From contig QZDX01000007.1 of NCBI GenBank assembly GCA_009917555.1, forward strand, positions 124,001 through 188,000: a stretch of DNA of 64,000 nucleotides. Reading direction: 5' to 3'. Positions 50,354-60,306 of this stretch are shown here, one piece after another. A program made the position numbers and the translations under genes. The first letter of the stretch is position 1. Every line of letters begins with the position of its first letter. The notes under the pieces are model-generated. The model was not told where the DNA came from. It did not search any database and saw only the letters and a program-made list of their open reading frames with translations. The stretch is from a bacterium 1XD21-13. Its GTDB lineage: Bacteria > Bacillota > Clostridia > Lachnospirales > Lachnospiraceae.

Positions 50354-52606
50354 ATGTTAAAAAAACGGCCGCTATGCGTAGCTGTGCTGGCCTTGACCCT
50401 GCTGCTCTTGCTTCTGCCTGCCGAGCTGTGGATGAAAGAATCCACTTGGGAGGAAAGAAGCCGGGCAGAGGGGCTTATGGGAACCATATGCAAAATGGAG
50501 CCCCGGATAGAGGGCCAGGCAGTCTATCTAAAATCCTCTTACCCTTCTGATAAAGGAATTCTTCTGATATACTTCGATGCCGAGCAGCCATTTTCTATCG
50601 GCAATACCATACGAGTGGAACCTCCATACCGCATCTGGGAGCCGGAAGCGCCCACCAATCCGGGGCAGTTTGATGCCAGGCTTTATTACCAGACCCAGCA
50701 TGTCACCCGGCTGTGCAGTGCAAAGAATGCCTCTGTAGTGAAGGATACTCTTTTTCTTCCCGGAGAGCTTTTGTGGGAGCTTCGCCGGGAGCTCAGTCTT
50801 CGCTGTGACAGGCTGTTCGGGGAGAACAAAAGCGGTGTAATGCGGGCCATGCTTTTGGGAGATAAATCGGAGCTGGAGGAGGACACCAAAAATATCTATC
50901 AAAAAAGTGGCATGTCCCATCTGCTGGCCATTTCCGGCCTGCACATTTCCATTGTGGGCATGAGCCTGTACCGGTTTTTGCGAAAACGGGGCTGTGCTTA
51001 CGGGGTGTCAGGCGGCGTGGGACTTCTGACAGTGTTCTTGTACGGAGCCATGACCGGAATGAGCGTCTCCACAACAAGGGCGGTCACCATGTTTGGGCTC
51101 TATGTGCTATCTGATCTTTTGGGACGCAGCTATGATATGCTGAGCACCCTGGCAGCCGCGGCTCTGCTGCTTCTCTTGGAGCAGCCATTGTATATGCGCA
51201 GCGCCTCCTTTCTTCTTTCCTTTGGAGCGGTGCTGGGGGTGGGCCTCCTTTATCCGGCGCTCCAAAGCCTTTTTCCCGCCGGAAGTAAGCTTAAGGGCGC
51301 GTTTCTACTCAGTCTCTCCATTCAGATGCTTACACTTCCTCTGATTCAGTGGTTCTACTGTGAATTCCCTCTCTATTCCGTATGGCTGAACCTTCTGGTG
51401 ATTCCCCTCATGGGCCTTTTGATGCTCTGTGGAATCGCAGCCCTGTTTGCAAGCCTTGCCTCCTGGAGCCTTGCCACGCTTCCGGCACTTGTATGCCGGT
51501 GGATTCTTAGTCTTTATGAGTGGCTGGGCAGCGGGAGCCTGCGTCTTCCCGGGGCGGTCCATGTCTGTGGAAGGCCCGAACTTTGGCAGGTGCTTTTGTA
51601 TTACCTGGGAGTGGGGCTTTGGATTCTGTGGCGCAGTCAGGTTCGGGAAAAGGAAAAATGGAGGCAATGCCTTCAGGCAGCCAGGGGCGAGGAGGAGCAG
51701 GAGGAAGAAGAGGAGGAAGGAATTCGGAGAAAAAGAAGGGAGAGGCTGCAAAAATGGGGGACAATCACGGCTATGGCACTCTTATGCCTGGGCTTGCAGC
51801 TTCGGTTCCAGAGAGGGCTGACCTTTACCATGCTGGATGTGGGACAGGGAGACGGACTGTTTCTACGGACTGCCCAGGGGACTACCTGTCTCATAGACGG
51901 AGGAAGCAGTGATGTGAAGCAGGTGGGCCGCTATCGGATTCTGCCCTTTTTGAAGGTACAAGGAGTGGGTGTTCTGGATTATGTAATGGTGACCCACACG
52001 GACAAAGACCACATTTCCGGCATTGAGGAGCTTTTAGAGCAGGCAGGAGAGCCGGGAGGGATTCAGGTAAGGACTCTGCTGCTTTCTCCTCAGTCCCTAC
52101 AGGAGGAGCAGGGGCTTCACTTAATGGAGCTTGCTCAAAAGGCCGGTGCGGAGACGAAGGCTCTCAAGGCAGGGAGTGTTCTGGAGGAGCCAGGCACAAG
52201 GATCTCCTGCCTTCACCCTTCGGAGGGGAAGCTTTATACGGATAAGAATGCAGGATCTCTGGTACTGCGGGTTTCTTACGGGGCGTTTTCCATGCTTTTA
52301 ACCGGGGACTTGGAGGAAACAGGGGAGAGGGAAATTTTAGAGAGGGAGATTGGAATGGACTGTGACATTCTAAAGGCGGGACATCATGGCTCACGATTTT
52401 CCACCACAGAGGAATGGCTCTGTGAGACAGAGCCGGAATTAACACTGATTTCCTGCGGGAAGGACAATTCCTACGGACATCCCCATGAGGAAACCCTGGA
52501 TCGGCTTTTGGAAGCCGGAAGCAGGGTACTCATCACAACAAGGCAGGGTGCCATCACCATTCACAGTGATGGCAGGGGATTTTGGGCGGAGGGCTTTTGC
52601 GGCTGA
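50354..52606 (+). CDS. comEC: DNA internalisation channel ComEC/Rec2
   Basis: The 750-residue protein has the DUF4131 N-terminal region, the polytopic Competence domain (LLAISGLHISIVGMSLYRFL; GMSVSTTRAVTMFGLY) and a C-terminal metallo-beta-lactamase domain (MLDVGQGDGLFLRT, THTDKDHISG, AGHHGSRFST). It forms the membrane channel for single-stranded DNA. A Glu-rich cytoplasmic linker (EEEQEEEEEEG) precedes the last domain. TAGGAG sits 13 nt before ATG, a long spacing. Two TTACGGAACT motifs lie upstream. Its last 46 bp overlap holA on the other strand. Confidence 0.93.
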   Translation: MLKKRPLCVAVLALTLLLLLLPAELWMKESTWEERSRAEGLMGTICKMEPRIEGQAVYLKSSYPSDKGILLIYFDAEQPFSIGNTIRVEPPYRIWEPEAPTNPGQFDARLYYQTQHVTRLCSAKNASVVKDTLFLPGELLWELRRELSLRCDRLFGENKSGVMRAMLLGDKSELEEDTKNIYQKSGMSHLLAISGLHISIVGMSLYRFLRKRGCAYGVSGGVGLLTVFLYGAMTGMSVSTTRAVTMFGLYVLSDLLGRSYDMLSTLAAAALLLLLEQPLYMRSASFLLSFGAVLGVGLLYPALQSLFPAGSKLKGAFLLSLSIQMLTLPLIQWFYCEFPLYSVWLNLLVIPLMGLLMLCGIAALFASLASWSLATLPALVCRWILSLYEWLGSGSLRLPGAVHVCGRPELWQVLLYYLGVGLWILWRSQVREKEKWRQCLQAARGEEEQEEEEEEGIRRKRRERLQKWGTITAMALLCLGLQLRFQRGLTFTMLDVGQGDGLFLRTAQGTTCLIDGGSSDVKQVGRYRILPFLKVQGVGVLDYVMVTHTDKDHISGIEELLEQAGEPGGIQVRTLLLSPQSLQEEQGLHLMELAQKAGAETKALKAGSVLEEPGTRISCLHPSEGKLYTDKNAGSLVLRVSYGAFSMLLTGDLEETGEREILEREIGMDCDILKAGHHGSRFSTTEEWLCETEPELTLISCGKDNSYGHPHEETLDRLLEAGSRVLITTRQGAITIHSDGRGFWAEGFCG

Positions 52607-53583
52607 TCTTCGCTGTATTTTACAATGAGAAGCTCCACGCTCAATACGTCATTGATCCGGCCTGCGGTCACATCCTCCACGGCCTTGGCGCAGTCCGCAA
52701 GGGCGGCGTGGATCTGCTCATCGGAGAAATTCCGGGCCTGCCCCATTAGGCGTCGGACAATAAAGGGCGCTAAGCCTGTCTTGGAGGCAATGGAGGACTG
52801 GCTGTAGCCCTTGGCCATGAGGCTCTTAACCAGAAGAAGCTGTTGAAACTGACGCCCTAAGAGGGTCAGGATTCCCCTGGGAGATTCTTTCAGGGTCAGC
52901 AGATCATAATAGTATTTCAAGGCCAGCTCTTGGTTTTTCTCGGCAATGGCCCGAATCATATCGAAAATGCGGTTGGAGGTTAGAATGGTGCAGATATCCG
53001 CCACATCCTCGGAGGTAATGGATTCCTTGTCCAGGGTGTAGCTGAGAAGCTTTTCCAGCTCCTTGGAAATGTGCTCCATATCCGTACCGGTCCGCTCCAG
53101 AAAAAGGCTTAGGGCGGACTTTGAGATTTGCTTTCCCTCCCTTTTGAGAATACCAAGAATCCATTTAGTCAGGGTGGCCTCATCCTGGGCGGAGAATTCC
53201 ACCACCCGGCCCTTGTCCTTCACGGTCTTGAAAAGGCGATTGCGCTTGTCTACCGCTGTTTCCACAAAAATCAGGCAGGTAGTATCGGGCATGGAGGGAA
53301 TATAGTCCGCAAGCTTGTCGCACTTGTTCTTGAAAAATTCGCTGTTTTCCACCACAATCACTCTCCGGGGAGCAAAGAGGGGCAGAGTTTCCGCCAGATC
53401 GATAATCTCCTCCGGCCGGATGCCCTTTCCCTCAAAACGTGAGAGATTCATGGTGTCCTCAGGGTCAATCAGAGCGTTTGTCAAACGGTTGCGATACTGA
53501 CTGCGCAGGTAAGCCTCCTCTCCGTAGAGAAGGTAGGAGGTTTTAAAGGCTCCGTTTTTGATATCTTCGGCAAGCATTTTCAT
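52561..53583 (-). CDS. holA: DNA polymerase III delta subunit
   Basis: The 340-residue protein begins MKMLAEDIKNGAFKTSYLLY and shows the HolA core (GEEAYLRSQYRNRL; LPLFAPRRVIVVENSEFF; LTLKESPRGILTLLGRQFQQL). It opens the beta clamp in the clamp loader. ATG 53583 behind AGAGGT is chosen; an in-frame extension to 53643 lacks homology. It is convergent with comEC and the stop-end regions overlap by 46 bp. Confidence 0.92.
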   Translation of the reverse strand: MKMLAEDIKNGAFKTSYLLYGEEAYLRSQYRNRLTNALIDPEDTMNLSRFEGKGIRPEEIIDLAETLPLFAPRRVIVVENSEFFKNKCDKLADYIPSMPDTTCLIFVETAVDKRNRLFKTVKDKGRVVEFSAQDEATLTKWILGILKREGKQISKSALSLFLERTGTDMEHISKELEKLLSYTLDKESITSEDVADICTILTSNRIFDMIRAIAEKNQELALKYYYDLLTLKESPRGILTLLGRQFQQLLLVKSLMAKGYSQSSIASKTGLAPFIVRRLMGQARNFSDEQIHAALADCAKAVEDVTAGRINDVLSVELLIVKYSEDQPQKPSAQNPLPSL

Positions 53584-53654
53584 GATATGTACCTCTGGTT
53601 TAGGCTCCACGGCGCTCATGGGGCCGGGAGTGGCTATTTTCAATCGGTTTTTAG

Positions 53655-53687
53655 AAAAAAGACGCCCAACTGACGGTATTGGGCGCC
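53655..53687 (-). terminator. Terminator of rpsT
   Basis: GACGCCCAA (53661-53669) pairs with TTGGGCGCC (53679-53687) with one mismatch; on the minus strand the hairpin is followed by T6 (A run 53655-53660). It separates rpsT from holA. Confidence 0.8.
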
Positions 53688-53708
53688 TTTTATATCGTAA
53701 TCCAAAGG

Positions 53709-53972
53709 TTAAGCGATGCTGTTTACAGCCTTGGTTAAACGAGAGATCTTTCTGGAAGTTGTATTCTTGTGATACACTCCCTTTGAAGTCGCCTTGTTCA
53801 TGGTTGCGATTGCAGCGCGAAGATTTGCCTTTGCGGTCTCAACGTCCTTCGCAGCAATAGCGGCATCCACCTTCTTAATAGCGGTCTTTACTTCTGATTT
53901 AATTGCCTTATTTCTTGCGGCTCTTGTCTCAGCTACCAGAATTCTCTTTTTTGCGGACTTAATATTAGCCAA
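53709..53972 (-). CDS. rpsT: 30S ribosomal protein S20, TTG start
   Basis: The 87-residue basic protein (ANIKSAKKRILVAETRAARN at its start; NKATSKGVYHKNTTSRKISRL later) is S20, which binds 16S rRNA early in assembly. Translation must start at TTG 53972, 6 nt behind GGAGGTG on the minus strand; no ATG is available. Rare starts limit S20 synthesis in other bacteria (E. coli rpsT uses UUG), so autoregulation is plausible. Upstream, GTTTGG-atgag-CCAAAC forms a hairpin near 54.08 kb. Confidence 0.95.
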   Translation of the reverse strand: MANIKSAKKRILVAETRAARNKAIKSEVKTAIKKVDAAIAAKDVETAKANLRAAIATMNKATSKGVYHKNTTSRKISRLTKAVNSIA

Positions 53973-54214
53973 CCCGTACACCTCCAAATCATTTATTTCA
54001 TGTTATCTTTTTAGATTTATCTGTACATGCTCTGTGAAAGCCGGACACGGACGTCTTAACAAAACATGTCACTGTTTGGCTCATCCAAACATACTCATTT
54101 ATTTTATGTCAGGAAAGCCGTTCTGTCAATACATAATTCCGAAAAAATCAGAGAAAATATAATAAAAAATATAATTGGAATAGGTTCTGCGGAACTGGAA
54201 TAGGAGTTAAGAAA

Positions 54215-55072
54215 ATGGAACGGTTTCAAGTGCGGACGGATTTGGCCTTGGAGGCCAGGGAGAGCTTCCAGGAGGACGGAGTGGAGATCCGGGGAGTGGC
54301 CATTGAGGAATCCTATGATGAGGAGAGGGACATTCGGATCACCAGGGTATGTATTGAGACGGAAAATGGGGCCAAGGCCATGGGAAAGCCTGTGGGAACC
54401 TATCTCACTCTGGAGGCTCCCAGGCTTTCAGACCCGGATGAGGGGTATCACAGAGAGGTTTCCGTCAAGCTTGCACAGGAGCTGAAGCAGCTTTTGGGAA
54501 CGGACGAGGAAAAATCCGTGCTGGTGGTGGGCCTTGGCAACCGTGAGGTGACCCCAGACGCATTGGGGCCGGAGGCGGTGAACCATCTGATGATCACCCG
54601 GCATGTGGTGCGGGAGTACGGAAAGGCCGCCCTGGGAAAGGAAAAGGTGCATCTGGTTAGCGGAATTGTACCGGGAGTGATGGCCCAGACGGGCATGGAG
54701 ACCTTTGAGATCATCAAGGGAATCATTGACGAGACAAGGCCGGATGTGGTGGTAGCCATTGATGCCCTGGCAGCCAGAAGCACCAAGCGGCTGAATCGGA
54801 CCATTCAGCTTTCGGACGCGGGCATTCATCCGGGCTCCGGTGTGGGAAATCACCGGAACAGTCTCACCAAGGAGAGCCTGGGAATTCCCATTGTGGCTAT
54901 CGGGGTGCCTACGGTGGTGGATGCCGCAACGATTATCTATGATGCCACCGGGGATCGGAACGCCATTTCGCCCAATCTGAACGGAATGTTTGTGACGCCC
55001 AAGGATATCGACGAGACCATCAAGCGGCTGAGCTTTACCATATCCGAGGCCCTGAACATTGCGTTGGCATAA
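54215..55072 (+). CDS. gpr: Germination protease GPR
   Basis: The 285-residue protein is a family A25 spore protease: RTDLALEAR near the N terminus, VVGLGNREVTPDALGP, and VVAIDALAARSTKRLNRTIQLSDAGIHPG-type sequence with the catalytic Asp. It degrades small acid-soluble proteins at germination. It shows that the organism forms endospores. TAGGAG precedes the ATG. A sigma-G promoter was looked for but no convincing one was found. It is followed by spoIIP. Confidence 0.95.
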   Translation: MERFQVRTDLALEARESFQEDGVEIRGVAIEESYDEERDIRITRVCIETENGAKAMGKPVGTYLTLEAPRLSDPDEGYHREVSVKLAQELKQLLGTDEEKSVLVVGLGNREVTPDALGPEAVNHLMITRHVVREYGKAALGKEKVHLVSGIVPGVMAQTGMETFEIIKGIIDETRPDVVVAIDALAARSTKRLNRTIQLSDAGIHPGSGVGNHRNSLTKESLGIPIVAIGVPTVVDAATIIYDATGDRNAISPNLNGMFVTPKDIDETIKRLSFTISEALNIALA

Positions 55073-55119
55073 GGCGGCCTTCCTTCGAATATATTGAAGG
55101 GAGTATGGAGTGATTGGAA

Positions 55120-56397
55120 ATGAGCCGTCTGCAGAAGGTACTGAATACAATTGTATGGGTAATCATTGGAATATTGGGGATCTATATTCTTGGATATGGA
55201 ATGAAGGGGCAGTCTTTTGCAAAGGCTGCCTATGCTTGTGTGAAGGCTTTGACAAACAGTGAGGGAAGCATAAAACGGGCGGCGGAAAAATCCCTCTATC
55301 CGGGCTTGGCTTATATGGCAGGAGATCGGGAGCCCTCCTATAGCCTGGAGGAGTTTTTGATCAAAAAGGCGGCCGGTATTTTCCCGCTGTACTCCTATCT
55401 GGACGAGAAGGAGCTTTATGAGACGGAGATCGAGAGCCAGGCCGCCTATGACATTCTGGTGGAGGGCGGGGCTCACGATGAAAATGAGATTGACGAGCGC
55501 ACGGGGGAAGCCTTTGACCTTGCAGAGAGAATGGAGGAGGAGAATCTTCAGGCGGCCCATGACAGGGATCAGGAGCTAAAGGAGATACAGGCTGGGGAGA
55601 TTCTGGGGGCCCAGTATACCATGGAGCAGCTTGCAGACTTTGATTTCCTGAAAAATAATTTTTATATTGTTGAAAATAACACGGATATCAGCGGGGATGT
55701 GCTGAACGCAGAAAAGCTTTTAAGCAAGGATATGACCATACAGGGGGATGCCTCCAAGCCCCAGATCCTGATTTATCACACCCACTCCCAGGAGGGCTTT
55801 GTGGATTCCGTGGCCGGAGATAACAGCACCACCATTGTGGGGGTGGGAGAGTATTTGACGGAGCTTCTGCAGGATGTATACGGATATCATGTGATACATA
55901 ATACCAATGTCTATGATTTTATTGACGGAAAGCTGGACCGAAACCGGGCCTATGCTCTGGCCGAGGAGGAGGTACAACAGATTTTGGCGGAAAATCCCTC
56001 CATTGAGGTGATCATTGATCTCCACAGGGACGGCGTGAAGGAGGGGACTCATCTGGTAACGGAGGTCAATGGGAAGCCCACGGCGCAGTTTATGTTTTTT
56101 AACGGTTTGAGCTACAGCAAGCGAAATGGTGTCATTGATTATCTGCCCAATCCCTACATTGAGGATAATCTGGCCCTATCCCTGCAGCTTAAGCTGGCCA
56201 GCGAGACCTATTATCCAGGGCTTAGCAGGAGAATTTACCTGAAAAGCCTTCGCTATAATCTGCATCTGCGGCCCAAGTGCCTGCTGGTGGAGGCGGGGGC
56301 CCAGACCAATACCCTGGAGGAGATGATGAACGCCATGGAGCCTCTGGCGTATGTGCTTCATGAGGTGTTGGGCGGGGGAGAAGTGATAGAAGAGTAG
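55120..56397 (+). CDS. spoIIP: Stage II sporulation protein P (amidase/endopeptidase)
   Basis: The 425-residue protein has one N-terminal membrane segment ([20 protein letters not shown]), an acidic linker and the SpoIIP catalytic domain with [20 protein letters not shown] and [14 protein letters not shown]. It removes stem peptides and cleaves septal glycan in engulfment with SpoIID and SpoIIM. ATG 55120 is chosen over a TTG at 55114. The order gpr-spoIIP-lepA-hemW is conserved in Clostridia. Confidence 0.93.
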   Translation: MSRLQKVLNTIVWVIIGILGIYILGYGMKGQSFAKAAYACVKALTNSEGSIKRAAEKSLYPGLAYMAGDREPSYSLEEFLIKKAAGIFPLYSYLDEKELYETEIESQAAYDILVEGGAHDENEIDERTGEAFDLAERMEEENLQAAHDRDQELKEIQAGEILGAQYTMEQLADFDFLKNNFYIVENNTDISGDVLNAEKLLSKDMTIQGDASKPQILIYHTHSQEGFVDSVAGDNSTTIVGVGEYLTELLQDVYGYHVIHNTNVYDFIDGKLDRNRAYALAEEEVQQILAENPSIEVIIDLHRDGVKEGTHLVTEVNGKPTAQFMFFNGLSYSKRNGVIDYLPNPYIEDNLALSLQLKLASETYYPGLSRRIYLKSLRYNLHLRPKCLLVEAGAQTNTLEEMMNAMEPLAYVLHEVLGGGEVIEE

Positions 56398-56410
56398 TTG
56401 TCGAAAGAAT

Positions 56411-56439
56411 TTTACATTTCTTCCTGTTTATGCTATACT
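56411..56439 (+). promoter_or_regulatory. lepA promoter
   Basis: TTTACA (56411-56416), 17 bp, TATACT (56434-56439), 44 bp before lepA. It separates vegetative lepA-hemW expression from the sporulation genes upstream. Confidence 0.8.
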
Positions 56440-56483
56440 ACCCTCGATTGACAAGGAATGAAAAGATTGCGGAGGGACATTCG

Positions 56484-58298
56484 ATGGCATCCATGGACCA
56501 GAGTAAAATCAGAAATTTTTGCATCATTGCCCACATTGATCACGGCAAGTCCACCTTGGCGGACCGGATCATTGAGATGACGGGGCTTTTGACCAGCCGG
56601 GAAATGCAGGCCCAGGTGTTGGATAATATGGATTTGGAGCGGGAACGGGGCATCACCATCAAGGCTCAGACGGTGCGCACCGTATACAAAACAAAAAACG
56701 GGGAGGAATATATTTTCAATTTGATTGACACGCCGGGACATGTGGACTTTAACTATGAGGTATCCCGAAGCCTGGCGGCCTGTGACGGTGCCATTCTGGT
56801 GGTGGACGCCGCCCAGGGCATTGAGGCCCAGACCCTGGCCAATGTCTATCTGGCCCTGGATCACGATCTGGATGTGCTGCCGGTGATCAATAAGATCGAC
56901 CTGCCCAGCGCGGAGCCTCAGCGGGTGATTGACGAGATTGAGGATGTGATTGGAATTGAGGCCCAGGACGCTCCCCGGATTTCCGCCAAGACGGGACAGA
57001 ATGTGGAGGAGGTTCTGGAGGCCATTGTGGAGCGGATTCCGGCCCCTGGGGGAGACGCCCGGGCGCCCCTTAAGGCGTTGATTTTTGATTCCGTGTATGA
57101 TTCCTATAAGGGTGTGATTGTATTCTGCCGGATCAAGGAGGGCACCGTAAAGAGGGGAACGCCTATCCGCATGATGGCTACGGGGGCCGAGGCGGATGTG
57201 GTGGAGGTGGGCTATTTTGGAGCCGGACAGTTTATTCCCTGTGAGGAGCTTTCCGCGGGCATGGTAGGCTATCTGACCGCAAGCATCAAGAATGTCAAGG
57301 ATACCCGTGTGGGCGATACCATTACAAACCGGGAGAATCCCTGCGCCGAGCCGCTGCCCGGTTATAAAAAGGTTCTTCCTATGGTGTACTGCGGCATGTA
57401 CCCGGCGGACGGGGCCAAGTACCCGGACTTAAGGGACGCCCTGGAAAAGCTGCAGCTTAATGACGCTTCCCTCCAGTTTGAGCCGGAGACCTCCATTGCG
57501 CTGGGCTTTGGCTTCCGGTGCGGCTTCCTGGGACTTCTTCATTTGGAAATCATTCAGGAGCGTCTGGAACGGGAGTACGGCCTTGATCTGGTGACTACAG
57601 CGCCGGGGGTTATTTACAAGGTTCACCGGACCAACGGGGAGGTGATTGAGCTGACCAATCCCTCCAACCTGCCGGACCCGGCGGAGATTGAGTATATGGA
57701 GGAGCCCATGGTCAGCGCGGAGATCATGGTGACAACGGAATTTATTGGCTCCATAATGGAGCTGTGCCAGGAGCGCCGGGGGATTTATCTGGGCATGGAA
57801 TATATGGAGGAAACCCGTGCATTGTTAAGGTATGAGCTTCCTTTAAATGAGATCATTTACGATTTCTTTGATGCTCTCAAATCCCGTTCCAGGGGCTATG
57901 CCTCCTTTGATTACGATATGAAGGGCTACGTTCAGGCGGAGCTTGTGAAGCTGGATATTCTGATTAACAAGGAAGAGGTGGACGCCCTGTCCTTCATTGT
58001 CCACAGCAGTACGGCCTATGAGCGGGGACGGAAGATGTGCGAGAAGCTGAAGGAGGAGATTCCGCGGCATCTCTTTGAGATTCCCATTCAGGCGGCGGTG
58101 GGCAGCAAGATCATTGCCAGAGAGACGGTGAAGGCCATGCGCAAGGATGTGCTGGCAAAGTGCTACGGCGGCGATATCACCCGGAAGAAGAAGCTTCTGG
58201 AGAAGCAGAAGGAAGGAAAGAAGCGCATGCGCCAGATTGGAAATGTGGAGATCCCCCAGAAGGCGTTTATGAGTGTGCTGAAGCTGGATGATAAGTAG
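56484..58298 (+). CDS. lepA: Elongation factor 4 (LepA)
   Basis: The 604-residue GTPase has AHIDHGKST (G1), [10 protein letters not shown] (G3) and NKIDLPSA (G4), EF-G-like domains and the LepA-specific C terminus ending with [20 protein letters not shown]. It back-translocates ribosomes or aids 30S biogenesis. GGAGGG precedes ATG 56484; the frame opens earlier at 56430 without homology. hemW follows 56 bp later. Confidence 0.97.
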   Translation: MASMDQSKIRNFCIIAHIDHGKSTLADRIIEMTGLLTSREMQAQVLDNMDLERERGITIKAQTVRTVYKTKNGEEYIFNLIDTPGHVDFNYEVSRSLAACDGAILVVDAAQGIEAQTLANVYLALDHDLDVLPVINKIDLPSAEPQRVIDEIEDVIGIEAQDAPRISAKTGQNVEEVLEAIVERIPAPGGDARAPLKALIFDSVYDSYKGVIVFCRIKEGTVKRGTPIRMMATGAEADVVEVGYFGAGQFIPCEELSAGMVGYLTASIKNVKDTRVGDTITNRENPCAEPLPGYKKVLPMVYCGMYPADGAKYPDLRDALEKLQLNDASLQFEPETSIALGFGFRCGFLGLLHLEIIQERLEREYGLDLVTTAPGVIYKVHRTNGEVIELTNPSNLPDPAEIEYMEEPMVSAEIMVTTEFIGSIMELCQERRGIYLGMEYMEETRALLRYELPLNEIIYDFFDALKSRSRGYASFDYDMKGYVQAELVKLDILINKEEVDALSFIVHSSTAYERGRKMCEKLKEEIPRHLFEIPIQAAVGSKIIARETVKAMRKDVLAKCYGGDITRKKKLLEKQKEGKKRMRQIGNVEIPQKAFMSVLKLDDK

Positions 58299-58354
58299 CT
58301 ATTAAAGAGAATTTCATGTGTTGGACAGGCGGGGCTGGAAATAGGGAGAGGGAT

Positions 58355-59485
58355 ATGCAGAAAGGTAACGGAAGAGAAAAGGATTTGGAACTCTACATTC
58401 ATATCCCTTTTTGTGTACGAAAATGTGCTTACTGCGATTTCCTGTCAGCTCCGGCAGAGGAAGCGGTGCGGGCACAATATGTGGAGGCTTTAAAAGGCGA
58501 GATTTATCAGCAAAGGTTCTTTGGAGAAGAAAGGAAGGTTACCTCCATCTTTATGGGAGGCGGCACACCCTCCATTTTGGAGGGTGTACAGATAGCGGAG
58601 CTTCTCGAGACGGTACATGACTGCTTTCGGATAGAGGAGGATGCGGAGATTACGGTGGAATGCAATCCGGGCACGCTGACCAGGGACAAGCTGTCCTGTT
58701 ACCGGCAGCAGGGGGTCAACCGTTTGAGCATGGGATTACAGTCGGCAGACAATCGAGAGCTTGGGCTGCTGGGCCGGATTCACACCTATGAAGAATTTCT
58801 GGAGAGCTTTGCTCTGGCCCGCAAGATGGGCTTTGAAAATCTGAATGTGGATCTGATGTCCGCCCTCCCCGGACAGACCAGGGAGAGCTGGCAGCGCACA
58901 TTAAAGCAGGTGCTGGCGCTGAAACCGGAGCACATCTCGGCCTACAGCCTGATCATTGAGGAAGGAGCGCCTTTTTATGAGCGCTTCGGTCCGGGAGCCG
59001 GGGAGGAGGACCTTCTGCCGGATGAGGACACGGAGCGCCGGATGTATTATGATACCGGAGATATCCTGAAAGCCGAAGGGTATGAGCGGTATGAGATATC
59101 CAACTATGCCAGACCGGGCTTTGCCTGCCGTCATAATCTTGGCTACTGGGAGAGAAAGGAATATTTGGGCCTGGGTCTTGGGGCCTCCTCGCTCATGGGA
59201 GGAGTGCGGTATCGGAATCATAAGAACCTCACGGCATACCTGGCCGGTGATTACACCCATGAGGAGGTGCAGAGGCTTAGCAGGAGGGAGGAGCAGGAGG
59301 AAACCATGTTTCTGGGCCTTCGGAAAACAGAAGGAGTGCTGCTTACCCAGGAGCTTATGGAAGCCTATGAGGAGGTCTTTGCAAAGCTGGAGCAGCAGGG
59401 ACTTTTAGTTTTGGAAAACGGGCGGGCACGATTGACCGATTTGGGAATTGATGTGAGTAACTATGCGCTGGCGGAGTTTTTATAA
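58355..59485 (+). CDS. hemW: Radical SAM heme chaperone HemW
   Basis: The 376-residue protein has the radical SAM cluster CVRKCAYCDF (CxxxCxxC followed by the HemW-type Phe), the IPF substrate motif just before it, GGGTPSIL, and the C-terminal HemN_C region. HemW inserts heme into respiratory proteins; many annotations call it oxygen-independent coproporphyrinogen oxidase, but the HNPYWD-like segment here reads HNLGYWERKEYLGLG, as in HemW. ATG 58355 behind GGGAGAGG is chosen. Confidence 0.93.
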   Translation: MQKGNGREKDLELYIHIPFCVRKCAYCDFLSAPAEEAVRAQYVEALKGEIYQQRFFGEERKVTSIFMGGGTPSILEGVQIAELLETVHDCFRIEEDAEITVECNPGTLTRDKLSCYRQQGVNRLSMGLQSADNRELGLLGRIHTYEEFLESFALARKMGFENLNVDLMSALPGQTRESWQRTLKQVLALKPEHISAYSLIIEEGAPFYERFGPGAGEEDLLPDEDTERRMYYDTGDILKAEGYERYEISNYARPGFACRHNLGYWERKEYLGLGLGASSLMGGVRYRNHKNLTAYLAGDYTHEEVQRLSRREEQEETMFLGLRKTEGVLLTQELMEAYEEVFAKLEQQGLLVLENGRARLTDLGIDVSNYALAEFL

Positions 59486-59501
59486 AACAAGTGATTTTAC
59501 T

Positions 59502-59537
59502 CTTTAGTGCTATCGCGCAGCGATTAAAATTAGAGGA
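59502..59537 (+). promoter_or_regulatory. Conserved 5'-UTR hairpin before the HAD gene
   Basis: CTTTAGTGCTATCGCGCAGCGATT with hairpin ATCGC-gca-GCGAT, then AGAGGAG. One base differs from the element before argJ at 38213. Confidence 0.6.
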
Positions 59538-59545
59538 GAACAAGA

Positions 59546-60259
59546 ATGATAAAGGAAGTAATTTTTGACATTGACAACACCCTTTACAGCTATGACCAGG
59601 GCCACGGGGAGGGAATGAAGGCCCTTTGCGCTTATGTCGAAGAGCAGCTTGAGGTGGAGACGGAGGAGTTCCTGGCAATGGTAAAGCAGACGAACCAGGA
59701 GATCACGGAACGCCTGGGAACGGACAATGCGTCCATCCATAGCCGGAGCATCCGTTTTCAGAATCTCCTGGAAAAATGGGGTAAGCCCCTCTTTCCCCAT
59801 GTGCAGGCCATGTACCATGTTTATTGGGACACCCTTCTCAAGGCCAGCGGACCGGAGCCGGGAGCCATTGCCTGTATGCAGGAATTGAAGGCTATGGGTA
59901 TCCGCATTGGGATCGGGACGGATATGACAGCCATGATGCAGTATGAAAAGCTGTCCGCCTTTGGCTTTGCTCCATTTGTGAATCACATCGTAACCAGCCA
60001 GGAAGCCGGAGTGGAAAAGCCCCACACGGAGTTCATGAGGCTGTGTATCAAAAAGGCTGAGGCCCGGCCGGAGGAATGTGTCTTTGTGGGAGACAATTTC
60101 AGGAAAGATGCCTGCGGTGCGTCCGCCTGCGGAATGCATGGGGTTTGGTATAATCCCAAGGAGAAAAAGCTGCCGGAGGGTGCAGAGGAGTTTGCCGGTA
60201 AATACAAAGAGATTCGCCACTTTGACGAGCTGGTGCCGTATATTCGGACGCTGGCGTAA
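59546..60259 (+). CDS. HAD-superfamily hydrolase
   Basis: The 237-residue protein has motif I FDIDNTLYSY at residue 7, motif II GIGTDMTA, the Lys of motif III in GVEKPH and motif IV VFVGDNFRKDACGA. The large helical cap after motif I places it with subfamily I (YjjG or phosphoglycolate phosphatase-like). The substrate is a small phosphate ester, otherwise unknown. AGAGGAG precedes the ATG. Confidence 0.88.
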   Translation: MIKEVIFDIDNTLYSYDQGHGEGMKALCAYVEEQLEVETEEFLAMVKQTNQEITERLGTDNASIHSRSIRFQNLLEKWGKPLFPHVQAMYHVYWDTLLKASGPEPGAIACMQELKAMGIRIGIGTDMTAMMQYEKLSAFGFAPFVNHIVTSQEAGVEKPHTEFMRLCIKKAEARPEECVFVGDNFRKDACGASACGMHGVWYNPKEKKLPEGAEEFAGKYKEIRHFDELVPYIRTLA

Positions 60260-60306
60260 AATACCTTTTGACCACAACATTATATAATTAGAGGAATGCC
60301 ACAATC

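Noticed and set aside
54100-54214. Sigma-F/G promoter of gpr
   Set aside because: Some AT-rich hexamers resemble the -10, but no pair with the right spacing and -35 was convincing.
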